This document shows positions 1 to 5,574 of a stretch of 5,574 nt of DNA, in pieces. A model generated the notes under the pieces. The model worked only from the letters and a program-made list of their open reading frames with translations, did not search any database and was not told the DNA's origin. The position numbers were made by a program, and so were the translations under genes. Source of the stretch: an uncultured Bacilli bacterium (GTDB lineage: Bacteria; Bacillota_I; Bacilli_A; RF39; UBA660); NCBI GenBank assembly GCA_934177545.1, contig CAKPPI010000048.1:1-5574 (forward strand), written 5' to 3'. Position 1 is the stretch's first letter, and each line of letters starts with the position of its first letter.

Positions 1-328
1 TATGAATTGACATTAATCGGCCTTGTATTGGAGCATCATTTGGAAATTCTCTAGCTATTTCTATTGCTTTTTCATAGTCTTTCTTTTTCATATAAATTGA
101 CATTACTTGACCTTTTATTACCTTATTATTTGAATAACTTTTACCAATTACTAATGCCTCTTCATATTTTTCTTCAAGCATAAGTTTTTTTATTAATTTA
201 CTATCTTTTTTACTGTTTTGCCATCTATACAAAGTTGAATAACTTATACCAAATTCTTCAGATATTTCTTTTATAGTTTTATACTTTAATAGGTGTAATA
301 ACTTGTCTTTTACTTCCTCGCTGTACAT
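1..328 (-). CDS. Helix-turn-helix protein with 30-residue helical repeats (partial, C-terminus outside window)
   Basis: The first 109 residues of a protein are visible, and the frame is still open at the window edge. Residues about 17-40 (KTIKEISEEFGISYSTLYRWQNSK) have the shape of a resolvase/transposase-type helix-turn-helix: a first helix, a G-I-S turn, then a recognition helix with Y-R-W. From about residue 41 the protein becomes a series of 30-residue units with a recurring pattern. KYEEALVIG at 54-62 matches DYEKAIEIA at 84-92, and IKGQVMSIY at 71-79 matches IQGRLMSIH at 101-109. This looks like a TPR-like helical scaffold, though shorter than the 34-residue TPR period. The start is set by AGGAG seven bases before the ATG, and a good promoter lies just upstream. 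A DNA-binding regulator with a protein-interaction repeat domain is a reasonable inference; the exact family is not recognised. Confidence 0.85.
   Translation of the reverse strand, partial: MYSEEVKDKLLHLLKYKTIKEISEEFGISYSTLYRWQNSKKDSKLIKKLMLEEKYEEALVIGKSYSNNKVIKGQVMSIYMKKKDYEKAIEIAREFPNDAPIQGRLMSIH
2..208 (-). repeat. 90-bp imperfect tandem repeats coding for 30-residue helical units
   Basis: Within the helix-turn-helix gene, the protein repeats with a 30-residue period, and the DNA shows it most clearly at the unit edges. The plus-strand segment aattgacatta occurs twice, exactly 90 bases apart (near 5 and 95). The units are about 119-208, 29-118, and a third beginning at 28 that runs out of the window. 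The first unit is diverged and the second and third are closer. The total number of units cannot be seen. Confidence 0.7.
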
Positions 329-352
329 ATAAAAGCTCCTCTCATAGCCATT

Positions 353-382
353 ATTATAATTCTCGATTGTATAACAAGTCAA
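353..382 (-). promoter_or_regulatory. Sigma-A-type promoter of the helix-turn-helix gene
   Basis: Read on the minus strand there is a -35 box TTGACT (377-382), an 18-base spacer and a perfect -10 box TATAAT (353-358). The expected start of transcription is near 346, giving a short leader of about 18 bases that contains the AGGAG ribosome binding site. It is the best consensus promoter in the window, and it makes the gene at 1-328 independently transcribed. Confidence 0.75.
367..377. promoter_or_regulatory. Possible operator palindrome in the promoter spacer
   Basis: The 11-base palindrome TTGTATAACAA (TTGT-ATA-ACAA) lies between the -35 and -10 boxes, just touching the -35 box. A repressor bound here would block RNA polymerase. 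The helix-turn-helix protein encoded immediately downstream is an obvious candidate for autoregulation, but this is inference. In such AT-rich DNA a palindrome this short can occur by chance. Confidence 0.3.
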
Positions 383-439
383 TTAAAACATATTGTATTC
401 AAATAAATTTTATTTTTAATAATTCATTTTGCATTATAA

Positions 440-949
440 TTAATTTTTAATATCTTTTTTAACAAGTTTTCTAGCATCCTTTAATGATAAATTATCAAGT
501 CTATCAATACCTATTTTCTTTTGATATTCTTTATTCATCTTTAAAAAAAGTGAATACTTCTCTAATTCATTAAGTTCTTTTCTTAAAGATTTATACTCTA
601 AACCATCAGAAATGGTTAAAATACTACTAGTACCTGTCAAAAATATAGCTAACATTTTAGCCACTATAGAGTCTGTTATTAGAAAAGAACTAGTATATAG
701 GGTAGTTAAACTAAGCTGAGCTAACATCCAATCAAATGATTTTTTCTTATTATAAGCTAGCTCACTTTTATCGGTCATTTGCTCCCTTTCTAATGCTTGT
801 TTATACATTAGCTTCTTTATCTTTTCTAAATAACTATAATCCATTTCTACACTACTACCATCTAAAAAGGTAACTATTATTTCATCATCAACTATATTGT
901 ATTCTTTAATTATTTCATTATTTCTACTATTATCATAACTATAATTCAT
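440..949 (-). CDS. Hypothetical membrane protein with two predicted transmembrane helices, 169 aa
   Basis: I do not recognise this protein. An N-terminal soluble part (about 1-70) contains the strand-like segment DEIIVTFLDGSSVEMDY and a charged helix with KQALEREQMTD. Two adjacent hydrophobic segments follow, at about 74-92 and 94-114, with only a very short turn between them, which suggests a helical hairpin in the membrane. The C-terminal 50 residues are charged and probably coiled-coil (RKELNELEKYSLFLKMNKEYQKK), ending in a basic tail. The frame is open to an ATG at 979, but that codon has no ribosome binding site, whereas the ATG at 949 is preceded by AGGGG at 7-8 bases, so I chose 949. 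A hairpin terminator separates it from the 76-residue gene upstream, and no clear promoter of its own is visible. Confidence 0.75.
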   Translation of the reverse strand: MNYSYDNSRNNEIIKEYNIVDDEIIVTFLDGSSVEMDYSYLEKIKKLMYKQALEREQMTDKSELAYNKKKSFDWMLAQLSLTTLYTSSFLITDSIVAKMLAIFLTGTSSILTISDGLEYKSLRKELNELEKYSLFLKMNKEYQKKIGIDRLDNLSLKDARKLVKKDIKN

Positions 950-990
950 TAAACATCCCCTAAAAGATGATAACACCATTTTATAAAATT

Positions 991-1008
991 AAAAAGAGGT
1001 TACCCTCT
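991..1008 (-). terminator. Short rho-independent terminator after the 76-aa gene
   Basis: On the minus strand, AGAGG (1004-1008) and CCTCT (995-999) form a 5-bp stem around a GUAA tetraloop of the GNRA type, followed by a T run (991-994) and further T-rich sequence. It begins just after the stop codon at 1014-1016. The A run on the other flank means it could also work on the plus strand. The short stem suggests incomplete termination, so some transcripts may continue into the 169-residue gene. Confidence 0.6.
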
Positions 1009-1013
1009 ATTTT

Positions 1014-1244
1014 TTATGTGTTTTTAGAAATATAAGTTTTTGTTAATACTTTATTAGCAGTTTTTACAACATAATTACTAGCTGCTAAATAGGAACTATC
1101 TAGTTCAGCTTGATTTCTTTTTATCTTATTCTCTATTGATCTATTAACAGCATTTACATGTGAAGTAGATACAACATATGCTACTTCATTACTTCTTCTC
1201 TTAATTATAGGTTTATAATTTAGCTTAACTCTTTTTATTCCCAT
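1014..1244 (-). CDS. Small basic hypothetical protein, 76 aa
   Basis: This protein is not recognised. It is rich in Lys, Arg, Asn and Ser, with a strongly basic N-terminus (MGIKRVKLNYKPIIKRRS) and a basic helix around residues 35-46 (SIENKIKRNQAE). It has no hydrophobic segment long enough to cross a membrane and no cysteines. Nucleic-acid binding would fit the charge but nothing specific shows it. AAAGGG seven bases before the ATG supports the start. It begins 28 bases after the valS stop on the same strand with no terminator between, so it was probably co-transcribed with valS before the interruption. A hairpin terminator follows immediately. Confidence 0.65.
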   Translation of the reverse strand: MGIKRVKLNYKPIIKRRSNEVAYVVSTSHVNAVNRSIENKIKRNQAELDSSYLAASNYVVKTANKVLTKTYISKNT

Positions 1245-1272
1245 AATAATACCCTTTCTATTATAAATAAGA

Positions 1273-3024
1273 CTATTTCTCTAATAATGCTAACTTTTCT
1301 TTCTCTTCTTTTAATTTTTCTCTATCCATATCAACAATATTTTTAGGAGCTTTTGCTACATAGTTTTCATTAGCAAGTAACTTTTCACGTCTTGCAATAG
1401 AAGATTTTAAAGCAGCAATTTGTGTTTCTTTTAGAACTTTATCAGCTTCTGTTTCCATCTTTTCAAAGAAGATAGTCGCTTTTACTCTTTTAGAAAATAC
1501 ATTATATGACTTAATACCAAGTGGTTCTTTAACTAAGTTTTCATCAAGCTTTAACATTTTAACAATTAAATCATTATCATCAGTTGTATCAAACATAACT
1601 TTCATATCTTTAGTTATATTATTTTCTGCTTTAACATTTCTAAAACTTCTAATAAACTCTATCTCATCATCAACTACTTCTTCTTCTAATTCAAAAATAT
1701 ATTTCTTACTATACTTAGGATAGTTACTAATCATAATAGATTCTTCTTCCTTAATTGGTAACATTTGATAAATTTCTTCTGTTACATAAGGCATAAATGG
1801 ATGAAGTAGTTTCAAAATATTAGTTAGAATATAACATAATGTTGATTTAGTAGCATCATCACTCAAACTGTATTTAGCCATTTCAATATAGCTATCACAG
1901 AAATATGTCCAGACAAAGTCATAAATAACACTACCGGCATTATTAAACTGATATTTATCCATAAACTTCTTAGTAGTATGAAGCATCTTCTCAAACTTAG
2001 TTAAAATCCATTTATCTTCTGGTTTTAAATTATCAAGATTAATTTCCTTTATATCACTAATATTAGTTAAAACAAACCTTGAAGCATTCCAAATCTTATT
2101 AATATAATTCCAAGTAGCTTTAATCTTATCTTCATCAAAACGCATATCAGTACCTGCTGATACATCTGTTGCTAGATAATATCTTAAAGAGTCTGCTCCA
2201 TACTTTTCAATCATATCAAATGGATCTATTCCATTTCCTAGACTCTTACTAAACTTTCTTCCTTGTTTATCACGAATCAAACCATGAATTAAACAATCTT
2301 CAAATGGTCTTTTACCAAGTAATTCTTCCCCTTGGAAAGTCATTCTATTAACCCAGAAAGGTATGATATCATATCCAGTTACTAGACAGTTATTAGGATA
2401 ATATCTCTTTAATAGTTCTGTATCTTCTGGCCAACCAAGAGTAGCAAATGGCCATAATGCACTCGAAAACCAAGTGTCTAGAACATCTTCATCTTGAACC
2501 CATCCTTCTTCTTTTGGAGGATTAACACCAACATAAACCTCATCATCTTTATACCAAGCAGGTATTCTATGTCCCCACCATAACTGACGAGAGATACACC
2601 AATCATAGGTAATTTCCATCCAGTGATTCATAGTCTTTTCATATCTGGAAGGAACAAAATGAACCTTTGTTTTACTACTCTTTTGGTTAGCAAGAACTTG
2701 ATTAGCTAAGCCTCTCATCTTAACAAACCATTGTTTCTTAATCATTGGTTCAATGATAGCATTAGTTCTCTCACTATGTCCTACTTCATGAGTAAGTGGT
2801 TCTACTTTTAATAGTAGTCCTTTCTCTTCTAGTTCTTTTATTACTTTACTACGTGCTTCTTCTCTTGAAAGTCCTACATAGTCCTTACCACAATTTTCGT
2901 TCATGGTGGCATCATCATTCATAATAACTAGCTTAGTAAGATTATGTCTTAGTCCAACCTCGTAGTCGTTAGGATCATGAGCTGGTGTTATTTTAACTAC
3001 ACCCTTTGGTACAAACTTTAAAGA
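1273..3024 (-). pseudogene. valS: Valyl-tRNA synthetase (valine--tRNA ligase), 5'-truncated by element insertion
   Basis: This is the C-terminal two thirds of a class I valyl-tRNA synthetase, which charges tRNA-Val in the cytoplasm. Recognisable valS sequence starts at codon 3001-3003 with GVVKITPAHDPNDYEVG, part of the CP1 editing domain, and continues without a break. Numbered from the ATG at 2922, landmarks are GHSERTNAIIEP (48-59), DWCISRQLWWGHRIPAW (107-123), DVLDTWFSSALWPF (147-159), the KMSKS loop as KFSKS (223-227), an anticodon-binding domain from about 300, and the C-terminal coiled-coil arm (about 485-549). Only about 576 of the usual ~880 residues are present, and the HIGH motif and Rossmann-fold start are missing. 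Upstream the frame meets TAA (3025-3027) just after the recombinase stop. The ATG at 2922 would give a 549-residue product but has no ribosome binding site and falls inside a conserved domain, so it is not a genuine start. KFSKS instead of KMSKS is a modest variation. The identity is certain; lack of function as it stands is a strong inference. Confidence 0.93.
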
Positions 3025-3030
3025 TTATCA
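3001..3030 (-). other. Element-valS junction (probable attL/attR region)
   Basis: In valyl-tRNA synthetases the segment before VKITPAHD is nearly always G-T/S-G. Here the codons read K-F-V-P-K-G-V-V-K, so homology appears to begin at the Gly codon 3001-3003. The preceding 24 bases (3004-3027) reach the recombinase stop codon at 3028-3030. Serine integrases use att sites with arms of about 20-25 bases on each side of a two-base core, so the element-side arm would reach the recombinase stop. The exact crossover bases cannot be fixed without the other junction or an uninterrupted valS. Confidence 0.55.
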
Positions 3031-4674
3031 CATCACTTGTTCTAATGGTTTAATTCTTAAATATAAATCCAAACTTTTATCTTCATGGATTTCAATTCTA
3101 TCCACTATTTGTAATAGTAAATCTCTATCTAATTTTTTTCTATTTTTGATATATTTCTTAGTTAACTCTTTAGCAGATAATATTGCTTCATCATTATTAT
3201 CTTCTTTGTAATTAGAATATGTTAATTTTGCCTCATCAAGTGCTGAAATTAAACTTTCTTTTGTTGTTTCAAATTTAGCAGAAATTTTTTGATAAGTATC
3301 AACTGTTATTACTTCATCTAGTCTATCCATATAAACTTTTTCTATTTGTTTATCAATTTTAGCAATATCAGATTCTAATTTATTAATTTTTCTTATCAAT
3401 TCGTTTTCTAAATTTGATTTCTCATTTTTACCTTGTTTAGTGGCTTTTTCAAAGTCAACAAGTTTAATGAATTTTTTGCAAATACTATCTAATTGTTTTA
3501 AAACTTCTTCTTCCAATTTCATATAATCAGTAGAATGTAATGAACACACATTTAAATTTCTATGTCGTCTATAATAATTGCATTGAGTATATTTATGAAC
3601 ATATATAGTCCCATCTTTACCAGTTTTTCTCGTTGTTGATATACTCATTCTATGTTTGCAATCATTACAAACTAGCATACCAGTAAATAAATCTGGTGGA
3701 TTAGGAGATACTCTTTTATAATTTTTTTGAATTAATAATTGAACTTTATCCCAAGTTTGTTTATCAATAATAGGTTCATGCTTATTTTCTACGATTATCC
3801 ATTCATCTTTTGGAACTCTAGATAACTTTTTAGATCTAAAACTTTTTTTCTCATATTTGTGCTGTTCCATATTTCCTATATATGTTTGACTTGTTAAAAT
3901 ACCTTTTATAGTTCTATCCGTCCACTGACAAGGATCATTCAACTTCTTTGTCATTGAAGTATAGTTTCTATATACAGCAGGAGTTAAAATTCTATTTTTA
4001 AATAATCGTCTTTTAACTTCATGTTGAGAGCCACTTTCTAAATACCACTGATACATTTTTTTAACAACAGATGCAGCATACTCATCAATTATTAAATGAT
4101 GTTTATCTGCTGGATCTTTCAAATATCCGTAAGGTGCATTACTACTACCTATATACTCTCCTGCCTTTTGTTTTAGTCTTTTGGAATTTTTAATGTTTTT
4201 AGATAAATCTCTTGAATATTTTTCGTTCATAAAATTATTTAATGGTGCATATTCATTGCTACTACTATATACATCACTTGTATCTACTTCTTCTTGAACT
4301 GTCATAAATCTAATATTATTAGATGGAAAATAATAATCCATATAATAACCACATTCAAAATTACTTCTTCCTAATCTTGATAAGTTTTTCACTATAACAA
4401 CCTTTATTGTTCCTTTTTCTACTTCTTCTAATAAAGATTGCCAACCAGGTCTATCAAAATTTGTTCCACTTCTTCCATCATCTATAAACTCTTTGCAATC
4501 TTCACCACGATTACCTCTATTGTTTATAAAATTATTTAAAATTCTTCTTTGATTTGCAATACTTTCACTCTCGTCGCTTGTGCCACCTTTCTTAACCTTA
4601 TCTTCAAGTGATAGTCTATAATATTTGGCTATCTCACTTGGAAGATAATCTTTTAAAATGTCTAGATAATCCAT
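3028..4674 (-). CDS. Large serine recombinase (TnpX/TndX-like site-specific integrase), 548 aa
   Basis: It catalyses DNA integration and excision through a serine-linked double-strand exchange. The N-terminal resolvase domain (about 16-165) has Y-Y-R-L-S-L-E-D with catalytic Ser22 and Arg20, the pattern ESIANQRRIL (37-46), DDGRSGTNFDRPGW (65-78) and VIVKNLSRLGRSN (93-105) with conserved Arg100 and Arg103. A recombinase domain follows with APYGYLKD (180-187), W-T-D-R-T-I-K-G-I-L (251-260) and YIGN (265-268). Next is a zinc ribbon with Cys336, Cys339, Cys365 and Cys377, and then a long coiled coil (about 420-500) of the type that controls integration versus excision. The length is normal for the family and no key residue is missing. 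AGGAGGG nine bases before the ATG sets the start. It reads toward the valS junction, which it very probably created. Confidence 0.95.
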   Translation of the reverse strand: MDYLDILKDYLPSEIAKYYRLSLEDKVKKGGTSDESESIANQRRILNNFINNRGNRGEDCKEFIDDGRSGTNFDRPGWQSLLEEVEKGTIKVVIVKNLSRLGRSNFECGYYMDYYFPSNNIRFMTVQEEVDTSDVYSSSNEYAPLNNFMNEKYSRDLSKNIKNSKRLKQKAGEYIGSSNAPYGYLKDPADKHHLIIDEYAASVVKKMYQWYLESGSQHEVKRRLFKNRILTPAVYRNYTSMTKKLNDPCQWTDRTIKGILTSQTYIGNMEQHKYEKKSFRSKKLSRVPKDEWIIVENKHEPIIDKQTWDKVQLLIQKNYKRVSPNPPDLFTGMLVCNDCKHRMSISTTRKTGKDGTIYVHKYTQCNYYRRHRNLNVCSLHSTDYMKLEEEVLKQLDSICKKFIKLVDFEKATKQGKNEKSNLENELIRKINKLESDIAKIDKQIEKVYMDRLDEVITVDTYQKISAKFETTKESLISALDEAKLTYSNYKEDNNDEAILSAKELTKKYIKNRKKLDRDLLLQIVDRIEIHEDKSLDLYLRIKPLEQVM

Positions 4675-4681
4675 TATAACT

Positions 4682-4704
4682 ATCCCTCCTTTTCATAGGA
4701 GATA
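4682..4704 (-). promoter_or_regulatory. Hairpin that could cover the recombinase ribosome binding site
   Basis: In the leader RNA, UCUCCU (4697-4702 on the plus strand as aggaga) can pair with AGGAGG (around 4685-4690), the Shine-Dalgarno sequence of the recombinase. The stem is 5 Watson-Crick pairs plus a U-G pair, with a loop of about six bases. Outer bases can add pairs across a bulged G. Such a fold would lower translation of the recombinase unless it is opened. The stem is short, so this is suggestive only. Confidence 0.35.
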
Positions 4705-4733
4705 GTGTTATATGATTATCCAATTATTTTACA

Positions 4734-4759
4734 AAGCAGTTGACCTTAATCAACTACTT
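4734..4759. repeat. 10-bp inverted repeat downstream of the recombinase -10 box (possible operator)
   Basis: The arms aagcagttga (4734-4743) and tcaactactt (4750-4759) are complementary at nine of ten positions, the tenth being a G-T wobble, around a six-base centre. The repeat starts two bases downstream of the -10 box and covers the expected transcription start near 4755. That placement suits a repressor operator, possibly bound by the recombinase or another element protein. It has no T run in the minus-strand direction, so a terminator is unlikely. Confidence 0.5.
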
Positions 4760-4761
4760 AA

Positions 4762-4770
4762 ATTATACCA
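4762..4770 (-). promoter_or_regulatory. Extended -10 promoter of the recombinase gene
   Basis: The minus strand reads TGGTATAAT, a perfect TATAAT with the extended TGn element. No good -35 hexamer is found at 16-18 bases upstream, which is acceptable for extended -10 promoters. It sits six bases after the stop codon of the 44-residue gene and gives a leader of about 80 bases before the recombinase ATG, containing the inverted repeat and the ribosome-binding-site hairpin. Confidence 0.6.
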
Positions 4771-4775
4771 TAGAT

Positions 4776-4910
4776 TCACACTTTATTGATATAAACATTT
4801 GACACATCTCTCCTTTTTTTAAAATATTTTTTGATGAAGGATATATAATCATTCGTTAGTATATCTAACAATGAAATACCCTCATCATTAAAAAATATAT
4901 TTATTTTCAT
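4776..4910 (-). CDS. Small hypothetical protein upstream of the recombinase, 44 aa
   Basis: A complete small frame begins with an ATG at 4908-4910 and ends at TGA 4776-4778. It is preceded by AAAGGAGAA with about 7 bases of spacing, a stronger ribosome binding site than most genes here have. The product starts MKINIFFNDEGISLLDILTN, is mixed in charge, and ends with a basic segment (FIKKYFKKRRD). It has no obvious transmembrane helix. Small genes often sit directly before serine recombinases in mobile elements and may modulate excision, but I do not recognise this one and assign no function. It lies 33 bases after a strong terminator with no clear promoter between, so it may depend on read-through. 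Confidence 0.6.
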   Translation of the reverse strand: MKINIFFNDEGISLLDILTNDYISFIKKYFKKRRDVSNVYINKV

Positions 4911-4943
4911 AATGTTTCTCCTTTCATTAATTTTTCAAAGATC

Positions 4944-4968
4944 AAAAAAAGAATGGATTTCTCCATTC
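4944..4968 (-). terminator. Strong rho-independent terminator after the 166-aa gene
   Basis: On the minus strand, GAATGGA (4962-4968) and TCCATTC (4951-4957) form a perfect 7-bp stem closed by a GAAA tetraloop, followed directly by seven T residues (4944-4950). It lies about 20 bases after the stop codon of the 166-residue gene and before the 44-residue gene, so it separates the upstream element operon from the recombinase unit or attenuates transcription between them. Confidence 0.85.
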
Positions 4969-4989
4969 AGTTTACTTATATGCTATTTA

Positions 4990-5490
4990 TTATATTTTTA
5001 ATTTTTGAATTAATCTTGCCCATTCATATCCATCTACATCATTTTTAAATGGAATATGTATTTCATGATTTTTAAACATAGTATTATTGTTGTATCTTAT
5101 AACAAGTTCACTAATTACATCCAATTTCTCATTGTAACTTAATTTTTCAAACTGAGATAATATAATTTTATCTTCATCATTATAATCTAAGCCATCAACA
5201 TGACTATCTATATAATGAACATTTGCTTTATATATTTCTCTATAAACCATTGCAAGAAACTGTAATAATATATCACATGTATTATAAGTTAATCCAATTC
5301 TTTCAAAAGTAAATGTTTCAATATCTTCGTTATCTCCAATATTGGGATTAGCAATATTTTTATTATTGATTTGACCATTATCTACTTTTTCCAAAATATA
5401 CATCATAACTTTCATTTTTTCATAATCATTTTTAATATCAAATGACTCAATAATATCTCTTACATTATTTGTAGTATTAGTTATATACAT
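4990..5490 (-). CDS. Hypothetical acidic cytoplasmic protein, 166 aa
   Basis: This protein is not recognised. It is rich in Asp, Glu, Asn and Ile, with no signal peptide and no transmembrane segment. A probable N-terminal helix (RDIIESFDIKNDYEKMKVMMYILEKV within about 11-36) is followed by an Asn-rich linker (about 37-56). A helical core comes next (TCDILLQFLAMVYREIYKANVHYI, about 70-93), then a C-terminal part ending in GYEWARLIQKLKI. The start is clear: AGGAGGG six bases before the ATG. The preceding gene stops 11 bases upstream, with its TAG overlapping the AGGAGGG region, so the two are translated from one operon. A strong terminator follows. As part of the inserted element it may be accessory cargo or a regulator; nothing visible decides. 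Confidence 0.75.
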   Translation of the reverse strand: MYITNTTNNVRDIIESFDIKNDYEKMKVMMYILEKVDNGQINNKNIANPNIGDNEDIETFTFERIGLTYNTCDILLQFLAMVYREIYKANVHYIDSHVDGLDYNDEDKIILSQFEKLSYNEKLDVISELVIRYNNNTMFKNHEIHIPFKNDVDGYEWARLIQKLKI

Positions 5491-5501
5491 AATTTTCCCT
5501 C

Positions 5502-5574
5502 CTATCTTGGTAATGAAGTTATTATTTCATCCACCATATTACTTAATAACTTTTCACTAATTAAATTTTCATCA
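5502..5574 (-). CDS. C-terminal end of an unidentified element gene (partial)
   Basis: An open frame enters from the window edge and gives 23 residues (DENLISEKLLSNMVDEIITSLPR when read through) before TAG at 5502-5504. The composition is that of an amphipathic helix, and the tight coupling to the next gene (11 bases, with the stop overlapping its ribosome binding site) supports a real gene end. The fragment is too short to assign to a family. Confidence 0.5.
   Translation of the reverse strand, partial: DENLISEKLLSNMVDEIITSLPR

Larger units (their letters stand above)
3004..5574. mobile_element. Integrated element (one end) carrying a large serine recombinase, inserted in valS
   Basis: From the valS junction up to at least the window edge the sequence contains no valS. 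It carries a TnpX/TndX-type recombinase as the terminal gene, a 44-residue gene, and at least two further genes on the same strand. A recombinase in the last position, ending a few tens of bases from the element boundary, is typical of conjugative or mobilisable transposons and some prophages of Gram-positive bacteria. The other end, the cargo and any transfer genes lie outside the window, so the class of element cannot be decided. Its minimum visible length is about 2.6 kb. Confidence 0.75.

Noticed and set aside
390..425. AT-only inverted repeat (AAATAAA / TTTATTT) after the 169-residue gene as a terminator
   Set aside because: The stem has no G-C pairs and almost no loop, so it is unstable; such pairs arise by chance in AT-rich spacers.
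950..979. Upstream ATG at 979 as start of the 169-residue membrane protein
   Set aside because: It has no Shine-Dalgarno sequence and would start close to the terminator, whereas the ATG at 949 has AGGGG at suitable spacing.
1273..2922. A self-contained 549-residue protein starting at ATG 2922
   Set aside because: Conserved ValRS sequence continues for 27 codons upstream of this ATG in the same frame, there is no ribosome binding site, and the N-terminal catalytic part is missing. It is the remnant of an interrupted gene.
3001..3027. A symmetric att core defined by ACC and GGT near the junction
   Set aside because: Only a few bases match across the centre, too few to define the recombination core without the second junction.
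4734..4759. The inverted repeat as a transcription terminator
   Set aside because: No T run follows on the minus strand and it lies at the promoter start site, so an operator or leader hairpin is more likely.
1..5574. Plus-strand genes and UGA-as-tryptophan coding
   Set aside because: No convincing plus-strand frame with a ribosome binding site was found, and the minus-strand genes end normally with TGA, TAA or TAG under the standard bacterial code.

Overview
The window is a very AT-rich stretch in which every gene I can support reads on the minus strand. Standard bacterial code fits: UGA acts as a stop and Trp is UGG. Strong AGGAGG-type ribosome binding sites and the protein families point to a low-GC Gram-positive bacterium, plausibly an uncultured gut Firmicutes or Mollicutes-like lineage. 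The taxon is an inference.

In the direction of transcription (high to low coordinates), the first part is the end of an integrated element. It holds the last 23 codons of an unidentified gene (5502-5574), an unrecognised 166-residue gene (4990-5490) and a strong terminator (4944-4968). Next come a 44-residue small gene (4776-4910), an extended -10 promoter with an inverted repeat, and a 548-residue TnpX/TndX-type large serine recombinase (3028-4674). About 25 bases after the recombinase stop the sequence changes abruptly into the middle of a valyl-tRNA synthetase gene, at the conserved editing-domain segment GVVKITPAHDPND.

The valS reading frame then runs intact to its normal C-terminal coiled coil (1273-3003), so about 576 of the usual ~880 residues are present. 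The N-terminal third, with the HIGH-type ATP-binding motif, is absent. The simplest reading is that the element integrated inside valS and that the 5' part of valS lies beyond position 5574, on the far side of the element. Because valS is essential, this raises the question of a second copy, reversible excision, or a mixed population.

Downstream of valS are two small unrecognised genes, a 76-residue basic protein (1014-1244) and a 169-residue probable two-helix membrane protein (440-949), separated by a short hairpin terminator. A clear sigma-A-type promoter (353-382) then drives a gene cut by the window edge (1-328). It encodes an N-terminal helix-turn-helix followed by 30-residue helical repeats. 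No tRNA, rRNA or CRISPR array was seen, and no gene-free stretch exceeds about 120 bases.
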